NCBI GenBank assembly: GCA_024638625.1
Contig: JAHEJY010000015.1
Location: 1-33,288 of the forward strand
DNA: 33,288 nt
Direction of reading: 5' to 3'
DNA from: Actinomycetes bacterium
GTDB taxonomy: Bacteria; Actinomycetota; Acidimicrobiia; Spongiisociales; SHLN01
Position numbers and translations under genes: made by a program. The notes beneath the pieces were generated by a model. It was not told where the DNA came from. It ran no database searches and worked only from the letters and a program-made list of their open reading frames with translations. Positions 25,211 to 31,989 of this stretch are shown piece after piece (within the stretch, counting starts at the first letter, position 1; each line of letters starts with the position of its first letter).

Positions 25211-25390
25211 GTGGCTCCCGGCCGGAGCCGCCCCGGCTCCGTGCTACCGCCGCGGCGGACCTGAGTGACTGCCTCGCCCTGCGGGCTCGGCCTGACTCTC
25301 CTCCGTGCCGGAGCGGTTGGCCCCTTCCTTTGTCGCCGGGCTCGGCAGAACGGCCCTCGGCTCGACGCCGGGGCCGCCACCGCCGCGGAC

Positions 25391-25891
25391 CTACCGGCCC
25401 ACCTGGATCTTCGGGCGACGCGGGGCTGCGAGATCCGGCGTGGCTCGTGAGGACGTGCGGGGCCAGGTCCAGACCAAGCGGAGGATGACGGCCAGGAGGA
25501 TCACCTCGAGTACGACGCCGAGACCGTAGAAGTAGGTCCAGGACTCACCGACCGCGTTGAAGGCCGAGTATGGGATGTAGAGCGATGCCACGACGAGGCT
25601 CGTTGCGCGGTTCGCACGGGCGGGCAGTGTGGTCGAGAGCAGGATCATGAATATCGGGATGGCCACGGACGTGAGCGAGAGGACGACAAAGGCTTGGGTG
25701 ATGTCGAACTCCCAGACGACGCCGTTGAGGATGTCGTCGATGGAGCCGGGCGTGTACAGGGCGAGATAGTCGACGTAGATGTAGAGGAACATGAAGCTGG
25801 TCCAGGCGGCTGCGAGCTTCGCTCTGACCGGCATCGGCGGATCATGCAGAGCTGTGGTGGTCTCGGTGTTCGTGTTCAAGGGACTCTCCAT
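25391..25891 (-). CDS. DUF6326-family four-helix membrane protein
   Basis: 166 aa from ATG 25891. Four hydrophobic helices: about residues 28-50 (AWTSFMFLYIYVDYLALY), 68-90 (AFVVLSLTSVAIPIFMILL), 95-115 and 122-142. The stretch FMFLYIYVDYLALYTPGSID then DDILNGVVWEFDI fits DUF6326, a small membrane family of unknown function. The Pro/Arg-rich tail is cytoplasmic. Divergent from the TetR gene across a 104-bp gap full of palindromes, so it is very likely the TetR target. Its third codon positions are richer in GC than those of the neighbouring housekeeping genes. Confidence 0.78.
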   Translation of the reverse strand: MESPLNTNTETTTALHDPPMPVRAKLAAAWTSFMFLYIYVDYLALYTPGSIDDILNGVVWEFDITQAFVVLSLTSVAIPIFMILLSTTLPARANRATSLVVASLYIPYSAFNAVGESWTYFYGLGVVLEVILLAVILRLVWTWPRTSSRATPDLAAPRRPKIQVGR

Positions 25892-25909
25892 CGTGAGTTG
25901 TACGGGTTC

Positions 25910-25964
25910 GTACGCCGTACCGGTACGGCGTACCAGTACGGCGTACGATAGTGGTACGCTGTAC
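25910..25964. promoter_or_regulatory. Operator array of four GTACG-N-CGTAC palindromes
   Basis: Four 11-bp palindromic units start at 25910, 25923, 25936 and 25954: GTACGCCGTAC, GTACGGCGTAC, GTACGGCGTAC and GTACGCTGTAC (one mismatch in the last). The first two form one perfect 24-bp palindrome, 25910-25933. Spacing of 13, 13 and 18 bp. A degenerate extra half-site starts at 25900. The array fills the gap between the divergent DUF6326 and TetR genes, where the promoters must be, which is the normal site for a TetR-family repressor to control itself and its neighbour. Confidence 0.8.
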
Positions 25965-25995
25965 TAGTGTCAAGCCCTACCTGGGAGGTGAACTG

Positions 25996-26664
25996 GTGGC
26001 TGAGGCGGAGGACCCGACCGCAACCGACGGATCGTTGAGCCGCGACCGGATCCTGCGAGAGGCGATCTCCCTCGCCGACCGCGAGGGGCTCCACGCCCTC
26101 AGCATGCGACGCCTGGCCAGGGAGCTCGATGCGGGTGCGATGACGCTCTACCACTACGTCACGAGCAAAGACGAGCTCCTCGAGGGCATGGTCGATCTCG
26201 TCTTCGGCGAGATCGAAACACCCGAAGGCGACGGTTGGAAGTCGGCCATGCGGCGCAGATGCTCGTCCGCCCGCGACGTGCTGGTACGACACTCGTGGGC
26301 GATCAGTCTGATGGAATCGCTCACCCGACCGGGTCCCGCGAACCTGCGGCACCGCGAGGCGGTCGTCGCCTGCCTGCGCGAGGGCGGCTTCGACGTCCAC
26401 ACCACCGTGCACGCCAACTGGGTCCTCGACAGCTACGTCTACGGGTTCGCTCTTCAGGAGGTCAGCCTCCCCTTCGACACGGCCGACGAGCTGGCCCAGA
26501 TCACCGACGACGTCTTCATCCCGCAACTGCCAGCGGACTCCTACCCCCACCTCCATGAGATCGCGGTCACGCTCCTTCAGACCGCCTACGACGCTGGTGA
26601 GGAATTCGCCGTCGGACTCGACCTCATCCTGGACGCCCTCGACCTCCTGCGGAGCACCGCATAG
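25996..26664 (+). CDS. TetR/AcrR-family transcriptional regulator
   Basis: 222 aa from a GTG at 25996, set by GGGAGG ending about 8 bp upstream; an earlier GTG at 25951 lies inside the operator array and is rejected. N-terminal helix-turn-helix: DRILREAISLADREGLHALS then MRRLARELDAGAMTLYHYV (residues about 17-58), the classic TetR DNA-binding pattern. The C-terminal ligand domain (residues 75-220) resembles the TetR_C tetracycline-repressor-like type. Codons are strongly GC-ending compared with neighbouring genes. Presumably binds the adjacent palindromes and represses the divergent DUF6326 gene until a ligand appears; the ligand is unknown. Confidence 0.9.
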   Translation: MAEAEDPTATDGSLSRDRILREAISLADREGLHALSMRRLARELDAGAMTLYHYVTSKDELLEGMVDLVFGEIETPEGDGWKSAMRRRCSSARDVLVRHSWAISLMESLTRPGPANLRHREAVVACLREGGFDVHTTVHANWVLDSYVYGFALQEVSLPFDTADELAQITDDVFIPQLPADSYPHLHEIAVTLLQTAYDAGEEFAVGLDLILDALDLLRSTA

Positions 26665-26697
26665 TGAGTCGGTGCAGTGCGCTCGCGACAAACGAGC

Positions 26698-26802
26698 CTT
26701 CTGGTGTGGCACATCGACGAGAACGTCACTTACACGAGTCGAGCCAACAGCGACGAAAATGGCCGGCGGCTCGTCGACCTGATGGATGCCGACGGAAATG
26801 GA
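26698..26802 (+). pseudogene. Fragment of an M6 (immune inhibitor A-like) metalloprotease
   Basis: The frame reads LLVWHIDENVTYTSRANSDE then NGRRLVDLMDADGNG. The pattern LL-V/I-W/Y-HID..., an Asn-rich stretch, then VDL..ADG is a familiar C-terminal signature of the M6 peptidase domain. The catalytic HExxH region and all the rest are absent, so only about 35 codons survive. The 3' end runs directly into the first twin-hairpin repeat at 26795, as if the repeat had interrupted or replaced the gene. The 5' side breaks off close to the TetR stop. Confidence 0.5.
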
Positions 26803-26840
26803 GTTGCGCAGCAACTCCTAAGGAACCCGAAGGGTTCCCA
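26795..26840 (+). repeat. Twin-hairpin repeat, copy 1
   Basis: 46 nt, identical to 26965-27010 except one base. It contains two perfect hairpins: arms GGAGTTGC (26800-26807) and GCAACTCC (26811-26818) around a GCA loop; and GGAACCC (26822-26828) and GGGTTCC (26832-26838) around a GAA loop. Two tiny-loop hairpins in tandem resemble REP/MITE-like palindromic units. Confidence 0.85.
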
Positions 26841-26922
26841 TCAACAAGCGTGTAGCCGCCGACAGAAAACATCGTTCATCAACCACCCACGTAAACCGCA
26901 ACCAACCCGGCAGTTTTCTTGG

Positions 26923-26965
26923 TGGCATGCGCAGAGCCTTAGAGCCCCTCTGCGTGAATGTCGAG
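26923..26965 (+). repeat. 43-nt dispersed repeat, right copy
   Basis: 39 of 43 positions equal the left copy at 25168-25210, same orientation. Here the inner arms CGCAGAG and CTCTGCG are perfectly complementary, so this copy can fold into a 7-bp stem. It abuts the second twin-hairpin repeat directly, suggesting that the two belong to one composite element. Confidence 0.85.
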
Positions 26966-27010
26966 AAATGGAGTTGCGCAGCAACTCCCAAGGAACCCGA
27001 AGGGTTCCCA
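26965..27010 (+). repeat. Twin-hairpin repeat, copy 2
   Basis: Second copy of the 46-nt unit, 170 bp downstream of the first, 45 of 46 bases the same. Hairpins at 26970-26988 and 26992-27008. It is preceded by the 43-nt repeat, which copy 1 is not. Confidence 0.85.
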
Positions 27011-27030
27011 GTCGCCGTCAATCAGCAATG

Positions 27031-27060
27031 AAAAATGGCCACCTTGCGGTGGCCATTTTT
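27031..27060 (+). terminator. Strong intrinsic terminator upstream of pyrE
   Basis: A perfect 13-bp stem, AAAAATGGCCACC (27031-27043) with GGTGGCCATTTTT (27048-27060), and a TTGC loop. The A-run/T-run flanks make it work on both strands. It stands 52 bp before the pyrE start and 367 bp after the TetR stop. It either shields pyrE from upstream transcription or acts in a pyrE leader as an attenuator. Confidence 0.85.
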
Positions 27061-27063
27061 CGG

Positions 27064-27099
27064 GCTAACACGGGAGGCGGGAAACCTCTCGGAGTTAGT
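27064..27099 (+). promoter_or_regulatory. Leader hairpin before pyrE
   Basis: A two-part stem: outer CTAAC (27065-27069) with GTTAG (27094-27098), and an inner 6-bp stem GGGAGG (27072-27077) with CCTCTC (27085-27090, one G-T pair) around a 7-nt loop. It sits 12 bp before the pyrE ATG and could cover the ribosome binding region. Role inferred only from position. Confidence 0.4.
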
Positions 27100-27111
27100 A
27101 TCGTCACCCCG

Positions 27112-27693
27112 ATGGAGAACTTGAGGTATTTCCGCGAAATTCAAGAGGCCAGTGTTGACGGGCTTGTGATGCACCTTCGGCAACACGCTCTGAGAACCGA
27201 TGGGCCGTTTACCTTGCGTTCCGGGACGATCACCCCCTGGTATTTAGATGGAAGGCAGACGACGTTGGATGGCCCCGGCTCCGTTTATGTGGGCAGGGCG
27301 GTTCTAGGGATACTGAATGAGTCGGCCGTTGCCGTCGGGGGCATGACCATGGGCGCCGATCCGATTGCTGTTGCCGCGGCGTTGACGGCGGCAACCCAGG
27401 ACGTCCCCCTCAGAGCTTTCAGTGTCAGAAAGCAGCCAAAGGGTCACGGTCTGGGAGGAAGGCTGGTCGGACCTGTCTTGCCAGGCGACGTAGTGGCGGT
27501 TGTCGAGGACACGACTTCCACCGGGGGTGCGCTTCTGGAGGCAATCGAGGTTGCCCGCGATGCCGGTCTGGAGGTAGTCCAGGCCATCGCGCTCGTCGAT
27601 AGGTCCGAGGGCAAGGCAGCTCATCTGATCGAACAGGCGGACGTTCCCTTCCATGCCATCGTTACTCCCGACGATCTCGGCGTCACCCCGTGA
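27112..27693 (+). CDS. pyrE: Orotate phosphoribosyltransferase
   Basis: Converts orotate and PRPP to OMP in pyrimidine synthesis; 193 aa from ATG 27112 (MENLRYFREIQ). The PRPP-binding motif VVAVVEDTTSTGGALLEA is clear, and FSVRKQPKGHGLGG is the flexible catalytic loop with Lys and His. DGPFTLRSGTITPWYLDGRQ matches the family's N-terminal strand. No good Shine-Dalgarno site stands before the ATG; a downstream GTG/ATG near 27166 is possible. The frame stays open upstream to 26677, but this crosses repeats and a terminator. Its stop overlaps the next gene's GTG (GTGA). Confidence 0.9.
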   Translation: MENLRYFREIQEASVDGLVMHLRQHALRTDGPFTLRSGTITPWYLDGRQTTLDGPGSVYVGRAVLGILNESAVAVGGMTMGADPIAVAAALTAATQDVPLRAFSVRKQPKGHGLGGRLVGPVLPGDVVAVVEDTTSTGGALLEAIEVARDAGLEVVQAIALVDRSEGKAAHLIEQADVPFHAIVTPDDLGVTP

Positions 27694-28481
27694 ACTACGA
27701 GGTTCATCGGTCGGCCCTGTTCGGATGGCTGGTGGGTATCGCAGCGGTTCCTCTGGTTCTCATGGGGTTCGATGTACTGGTTCTGCCCAAGGTCGTGCCT
27801 GGATATAGCCGGTTCATCGATCGACTCGCCGAGCTGACGCGACTCAACAGTCCCGGTGCCAACGGTTCCGAGGAGGCGTGGGCATTGATCTTTTCGCTCG
27901 TCGGGACCGCCATGCTGATCTGGTCGACGAAAGAAATGTTTGCACCGAGGCCAGTGCTGAGAGCGGACGCCAATGGTCTGACGTTCAACGCTCTCGGTGG
28001 ACCGGCCGCCGGATCGGTCTTCTTACCGTGGGATGAGGTTTCGAGCATCGACGCCGTAGTTCTGGAGGATGCAGATGGCGACGTCCCCGCGCTCCGGGTC
28101 AGGGTTGAGGATGCACGCCGACTGCCGTCACACCCCTGGGGTGGAGAATGGGTTGATGGAAGTCTGGTGCTGCGGGCCAACGCCTGGGCTGAGGATCCGA
28201 TAGATGTAGCGCAAAGCCTGAAGTCGGTATCAGTTGCGACGCTGCCGCCGCCGGCCGAGGCACCACGGGTGCGGTATGGCCGGGTGGCATGGGGTCTGAC
28301 TGTGGTCATCATCGGCCTGATCCTCGGTGCGTATGTACTGGTGTCCGGTGAAGACAGTGAGAACTGGCCGTTGATTCCCGTCGCTCTGATGGTGGCAGTC
28401 GGAACAATGTGGGTCGTTGCCGGATTCCGCAAAGCCTTTGATGATCGCTTCGCCTGGATGCTGGACGAGGAATCAACGTGA
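27690..28481 (+). CDS. Membrane protein with a central soluble domain (PH-like?), function unknown
   Basis: 263 aa, GTG start overlapping the pyrE stop. Two N-terminal helices (about 10-30 and 64-80), a soluble domain of about 100 residues (APRPVLRADANGLTFNA, FLPWDEVSSIDAVVLED, ALRVRVEDARRLPSHP), then two C-terminal helices (about 200-222 and 228-246). The soluble part, with a Gly-Leu-x-Phe start and LPWDEVSSI strand, resembles the bacterial PH-like domain of many actinobacterial membrane proteins; this is a guess. No known function. Its own stop overlaps the nfo GTG. Confidence 0.75.
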   Translation: MNYEVHRSALFGWLVGIAAVPLVLMGFDVLVLPKVVPGYSRFIDRLAELTRLNSPGANGSEEAWALIFSLVGTAMLIWSTKEMFAPRPVLRADANGLTFNALGGPAAGSVFLPWDEVSSIDAVVLEDADGDVPALRVRVEDARRLPSHPWGGEWVDGSLVLRANAWAEDPIDVAQSLKSVSVATLPPPAEAPRVRYGRVAWGLTVVIIGLILGAYVLVSGEDSENWPLIPVALMVAVGTMWVVAGFRKAFDDRFAWMLDEEST

Positions 28482-29248
28482 GACTGATCGGCGCCCACGT
28501 CGACGGTACCCATCCGCTTCAGGAGGCCGGCGATCGGGGGGCTGGCATCCTTCAGATGTTCCTCTCGAACCCGCAAGGTTGGAAGACACCGGAACCGCGT
28601 GATGATGCTATGGAGTTGGCCGCTTCACCGGTATCGGTCATCGTCCATTCGCCGTACCTCATCAACGTCTGCGCCGGCAACAACCGGATCCGCATTCCGA
28701 GCCGCAAGATTCTCAACGACACACTCGAGGCTGCGGAAGCGATCTCGGCTGATGCGGTGGTCGTACACGGGGGGCACGTTTCTGATGACGAGAATCCGGA
28801 CGAGGGATTCGAACGTTGGAAGAAGGCGCTCGATCACGTCGAGAGTGACATGCCCATCTACATCGAGAACACTGCTTCCGGAGACCGGGCCGTGGCTCGC
28901 CAAGTCGAGATGATCGCACGATTGTGGGAGGAGATCGGAGATAGGGGCGTCGGTTTCTGCCTTGATACCTGCCATGCCTGGGCTGCCGGGGAGCCACTCG
29001 ATGGCCTGGTGGAGCGGGTCATGGACGCGACAGGCAGGATCGACCTGCTGCATTGCAATGGTTCACGGGACCCGTTTGATAGTCGCCGCGATCGTCATGA
29101 GAATCTCACGCGGGGACATATTCCGATTGATGAAATCGCCGAAATCGTCGCAAAGACCACGTGCCCCGTGATTCTCGAGACACCTGGAGATGCCACGGAT
29201 CACGCTGCGGAGATGGCATTGATTCATTCGTTTACGGTCCGCACCTGA
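28478..29248 (+). CDS. nfo: Endonuclease IV family AP endonuclease
   Basis: 256 aa, GTG start overlapping the previous stop (GTGA). TIM-barrel zinc enzyme that cuts DNA at abasic sites. Motifs: RLIGAHVDGTHPL (first His), VIVHSPYLINVC, VVHGGHVSDDE, YIENTASGDR (Glu), GFCLDTCHAWAAGE (Asp/His), HCNGSRDPFDSRRDRHENL then RGHIP (Asp/His pair), and VILETPGD (Glu). These match the metal ligands of E. coli Nfo (285 aa); this one is slightly short, as in many actinobacteria. It would process the AP sites made by glycosylases such as Nei and Tag elsewhere in the window. Confidence 0.92.
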   Translation: MRLIGAHVDGTHPLQEAGDRGAGILQMFLSNPQGWKTPEPRDDAMELAASPVSVIVHSPYLINVCAGNNRIRIPSRKILNDTLEAAEAISADAVVVHGGHVSDDENPDEGFERWKKALDHVESDMPIYIENTASGDRAVARQVEMIARLWEEIGDRGVGFCLDTCHAWAAGEPLDGLVERVMDATGRIDLLHCNGSRDPFDSRRDRHENLTRGHIPIDEIAEIVAKTTCPVILETPGDATDHAAEMALIHSFTVRT

Positions 29249-29341
29249 CGCAACCACGGTACGCAGTACGGTGCGGCAGAACCCCTAAAAGCCCGCCCTT
29301 TCAGGCCGATGAATACCGGAAGCGCTTTGAAAGGTGAGCCG

Positions 29342-31378
29342 ATGGTGGAATCTGCCGCTATCGCAAGCGAACAACCTATGCCTGAATGGGTCGACCGGCT
29401 TTCCTGGTTCCATGCGCGAATTCGACAGGCGCTGGACGCAGAGGTCGGCGAGGTCCTCCAGTATGCGGTTGACGCGGTCGCATCCGTCCTCGACGCGGAT
29501 CAGGCGTCGCTGCACGTTTTCGAGCCGAGCATTCGCGATGTGCGTCGTTCGGTGGTCGGTGGGCCGCACCATGAGCTCTTTCGGGATCGGTCGTACGATG
29601 CTCACATCAACGGCCCAAGCGGAATGGCATTCGCGCACAATTCGGCGGTCATGGTGGATGATCATCTTCTGACGGCGCTTGATCGCGAATCCATCGGCTC
29701 GATGTTGATTGCTCCGATTCCGCTCCGGGCGGGAACCACGGCCACCATTGCGGTCGTGAACGGCTCCCGGTCTCGCACGTTCACCAGACCAGACATCACA
29801 ACCATGAGCATTGTTGCGCATGAACTGGGCATGCTGATCGACAGCCACGAGCGTCTGGCTGCTGAAAAAAGCCAGAGACGCCTCGCCGAATCATTGCGGG
29901 AAGTGACGTCATCAATGGTGTCTTCGCTCGATTTCACTGCCGTGCTCGGAGCGCTCTTGAACGGTCTTGAGCCGATGATGCCGTTCACGGCGGCCTCCGT
30001 GCTGTTGCGGGAGGGTGACACGATGCGGGTAATGGCGACTCACGGCATCGATAACCCCTCTGAGATTCAAAAGTCCTATCTCAAAATGGCGACCGATCCA
30101 ATTCTCAAAGAAGTTGTCGAGACCCAGGGCCACGTCGTGGCACACGGTCTCGCAGCCGATCAGGCCCCGGTGTACGCGGGTAGTGGCGAAATCGAGCACT
30201 TCATTGCCATGCCGCTCGTGTCACGCAACCGCGTCATCGGGGTCCTGACCGTCAGCCGGTCGCAGGGAAACCCGTTTGACCTCGAGCAGCTCATCGTCCT
30301 CGACGCATTCTCGGTGCAGGGGGCCGTGGCCATTCAGAACGCTCGATTGTTTCAAGCTACCCAGGAATCGTTGGCAAAAACCGAGACCCTCTATCAGACC
30401 GCCCAAGCACTGATCGCGTTTGATTCACTGACCGAGATGCTCCAGACGGTTGTTGATGGAGCTGCCCGTTCCATCCCGGCGCGTCAAGTGTCGCTGCAGA
30501 CCGTGAGTCTGCGAGAACGACGAATCATCCATTTTGTACGTGGAGGTGAGGATCGCAACGATATCGCCTCCGTGAACTTCGAAGAGCTCTGGGATGGTCT
30601 GGGTGGTTGGGTACTCCGGAACAAGGAGCCAGTGATCTCGAACGCCGACGACGATGAACGCCGGGAAGGCGCATTGGCCCGAAAGCGGGCGCGCAACGCT
30701 CGGCTCGGCTCCCGGATGGTCGTGCCAGTCAGATTCCGCGGCAAGCTGTTCGGGATCATGCAGGCAGCCAAGATGCGTGGAGAACCGGAGTTCGATCGTC
30801 GCGACCTCGAACTCCTCGGTGCTATGGCCAACCAGGCTGCGATGGCGGTTGAGAACGCTCGCCTGTTTGATGAGGTCCAACGCCTGGCGAACACCGACGA
30901 ACTGACCGGACTCTCCAATCGCCGTGACCTGTTCGATCGCGGCCAGCGCGAACTGGATCGCTCCGTTCGGAATGGTCAAGTAGTCAGCGCCCTCATGCTC
31001 GATATCGACAGCTTCAAATCGGTGAACGACACGCACGGCCACTCCGTCGGCGACGAAGTACTCCGGGAGATAGCGGTTCGGATTCAAGATGCGGTGCGCG
31101 ATATCGACATCGTTGGTAGATATGGGGGCGAAGAATTCGCGGTTGTACTTCCTGAGACCCAGCTCGATATTGCTGTCGTCGTGGCCGAACGCGTGCGCGC
31201 TGCGATTGCGAGCCGACCCTTTGATACCGAAGGGGGTCTGCTCGAGATTCAAGCATCGCTGGGTGTTGCCCAGACCGAAAAGGGCGGCGGAGAGACGATC
31301 GGTCACCTACTGGATCGGGCAGATACGGCTATGTATATGGCCAAGGCTCATGGGGGAGATCTGGTCAAAGCCGCCTGA
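29342..31378 (+). CDS. GAF-repeat diguanylate cyclase (GGDEF)
   Basis: 678 aa from ATG 29342 (MVESAAIASEQ), which has AAGGTGAG immediately upstream; ATG 29309 lacks such a site. About three GAF-like sensory domains (roughly 40-170, 195-340, 370-515) with the hallmark ends AVAIQNARLFQ and AAMAVENARLFDEVQ, then a GGDEF domain starting at ANTDELTGLSNRRDLFDRG. The active-site motif is GGEEF (595-599), and a product-inhibition I-site RDID stands five residues before it, so the enzyme should be active and feedback-inhibited by c-di-GMP. No EAL domain, membrane helix or signal peptide: a cytosolic sensor of unknown ligands. Confidence 0.93.
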   Translation: MVESAAIASEQPMPEWVDRLSWFHARIRQALDAEVGEVLQYAVDAVASVLDADQASLHVFEPSIRDVRRSVVGGPHHELFRDRSYDAHINGPSGMAFAHNSAVMVDDHLLTALDRESIGSMLIAPIPLRAGTTATIAVVNGSRSRTFTRPDITTMSIVAHELGMLIDSHERLAAEKSQRRLAESLREVTSSMVSSLDFTAVLGALLNGLEPMMPFTAASVLLREGDTMRVMATHGIDNPSEIQKSYLKMATDPILKEVVETQGHVVAHGLAADQAPVYAGSGEIEHFIAMPLVSRNRVIGVLTVSRSQGNPFDLEQLIVLDAFSVQGAVAIQNARLFQATQESLAKTETLYQTAQALIAFDSLTEMLQTVVDGAARSIPARQVSLQTVSLRERRIIHFVRGGEDRNDIASVNFEELWDGLGGWVLRNKEPVISNADDDERREGALARKRARNARLGSRMVVPVRFRGKLFGIMQAAKMRGEPEFDRRDLELLGAMANQAAMAVENARLFDEVQRLANTDELTGLSNRRDLFDRGQRELDRSVRNGQVVSALMLDIDSFKSVNDTHGHSVGDEVLREIAVRIQDAVRDIDIVGRYGGEEFAVVLPETQLDIAVVVAERVRAAIASRPFDTEGGLLEIQASLGVAQTEKGGGETIGHLLDRADTAMYMAKAHGGDLVKAA

Positions 31379-31399
31379 ACGGTCAGATCCAGAGTGACA

Positions 31400-31870
31400 T
31401 CAGTAGACACCGCCCAGCTTGCGATGATCCCAACTGACAACCGATACGGCCGACACCATTACCGCCGTGTTCTTGTCGACATGGCGTCCGAGGGCCGATT
31501 CGATGAGGTCGGCACCTGGATTCGGTTCTCCGAGCAGACGATACTTTGCAGCCACCCGGCCGTAGACATCGAGAACGACGTCATGGTCTGTCGAGAGCGT
31601 TGCGGTTCCCTTGATCATCACGCCGCGCAACTCACTGTATTCCAGACCGGATTCGGCCAGCAAAGTCACGGTCGGGTCCCGCCGTAAATTGAGAATCTTC
31701 TGGGATTTCGTGAAGCTTCGAAATGCGACGCAGCCGTCGTCGATGATGAACCACATGGGGGCCACGTGCGGCCATCCGTCGCGTCCGATTGTTGCGACCT
31801 GGAGTGTGTGTGACGCCGCCAGGTACTGCCACACCTCGGTCTTGTTCATCGATATGTCCTTGCGAGCCAT
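31400..31870 (-). CDS. Pyridoxamine 5'-phosphate oxidase-like split-barrel protein
   Basis: 156 aa from ATG 31870; another ATG at 31849 is possible. The core TLQVATIGRDGWPHVAPMWF then RSFTKSQKILNLRRDPTVTL, and GVMIKGTATLSTD, is typical of the PPOX/FDOR flavin- or F420-binding split barrel. Actinobacterial members include F420-dependent reductases and heme or biliverdin enzymes, so the cofactor is open. It ends 21 bp from the convergent diguanylate cyclase gene. Confidence 0.87.
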   Translation of the reverse strand: MARKDISMNKTEVWQYLAASHTLQVATIGRDGWPHVAPMWFIIDDGCVAFRSFTKSQKILNLRRDPTVTLLAESGLEYSELRGVMIKGTATLSTDHDVVLDVYGRVAAKYRLLGEPNPGADLIESALGRHVDKNTAVMVSAVSVVSWDHRKLGGVY

Positions 31871-31989
31871 GGTGTGACCTTAGAAGAGCGTCTACTCTTT
31901 GGGTGTCGAAGCGGAGCCATGAGAACGGTCCGTCTTGACGTACCGTTGTAATTGTCCCTCAACAGCTGTGGGGAGACCGAAAGGTAGAT

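Larger units (their letters stand above)
24977..25390. other. Gene-free, hairpin- and repeat-rich stretch left of the DUF6326/TetR pair
   Basis: No convincing gene in 414 bp. It holds a partial repeat match at 24991-25005, a perfect hairpin at 25047-25065, the 43-nt repeat copy at 25168-25210, and then a very GC-rich tract with short alternating arms (GGCTCC 25213-25218, GGAGCC 25224-25229, GGCTCC 25235-25240) that can pair in two registers. Frames through it are Arg/Pro-rich and look non-coding. Confidence 0.7.
26665..27030. other. Gene-free stretch with metalloprotease fragment and repeats, upstream of pyrE
   Basis: No intact gene between the TetR stop and the terminator. It holds a short M6-metalloprotease-like fragment (26698-26802), two copies of a 46-nt twin-hairpin repeat (26795-26840, 26965-27010) and the right copy of the 43-nt repeat (26923-26965). 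A long frame runs through into pyrE but is not a real N-terminal extension, because it crosses all these elements. Confidence 0.7.

Noticed and set aside
25951-25995. Earlier GTG start for the TetR gene
   Set aside because: It lies inside the palindrome array, has no Shine-Dalgarno site, and the added residues do not fit the family; GTG 25996 has GGGAGG upstream.
26677-27111. In-frame 145-codon extension upstream of pyrE
   Set aside because: It passes through hairpin repeats, an M6-like fragment and an intrinsic terminator; PyrE is full length from 27112.
29259-29269. GTACGCAGTAC upstream of the diguanylate cyclase, resembling the TetR operator unit
   Set aside because: A single copy with a broken right arm; not enough to claim membership of the TetR regulon.
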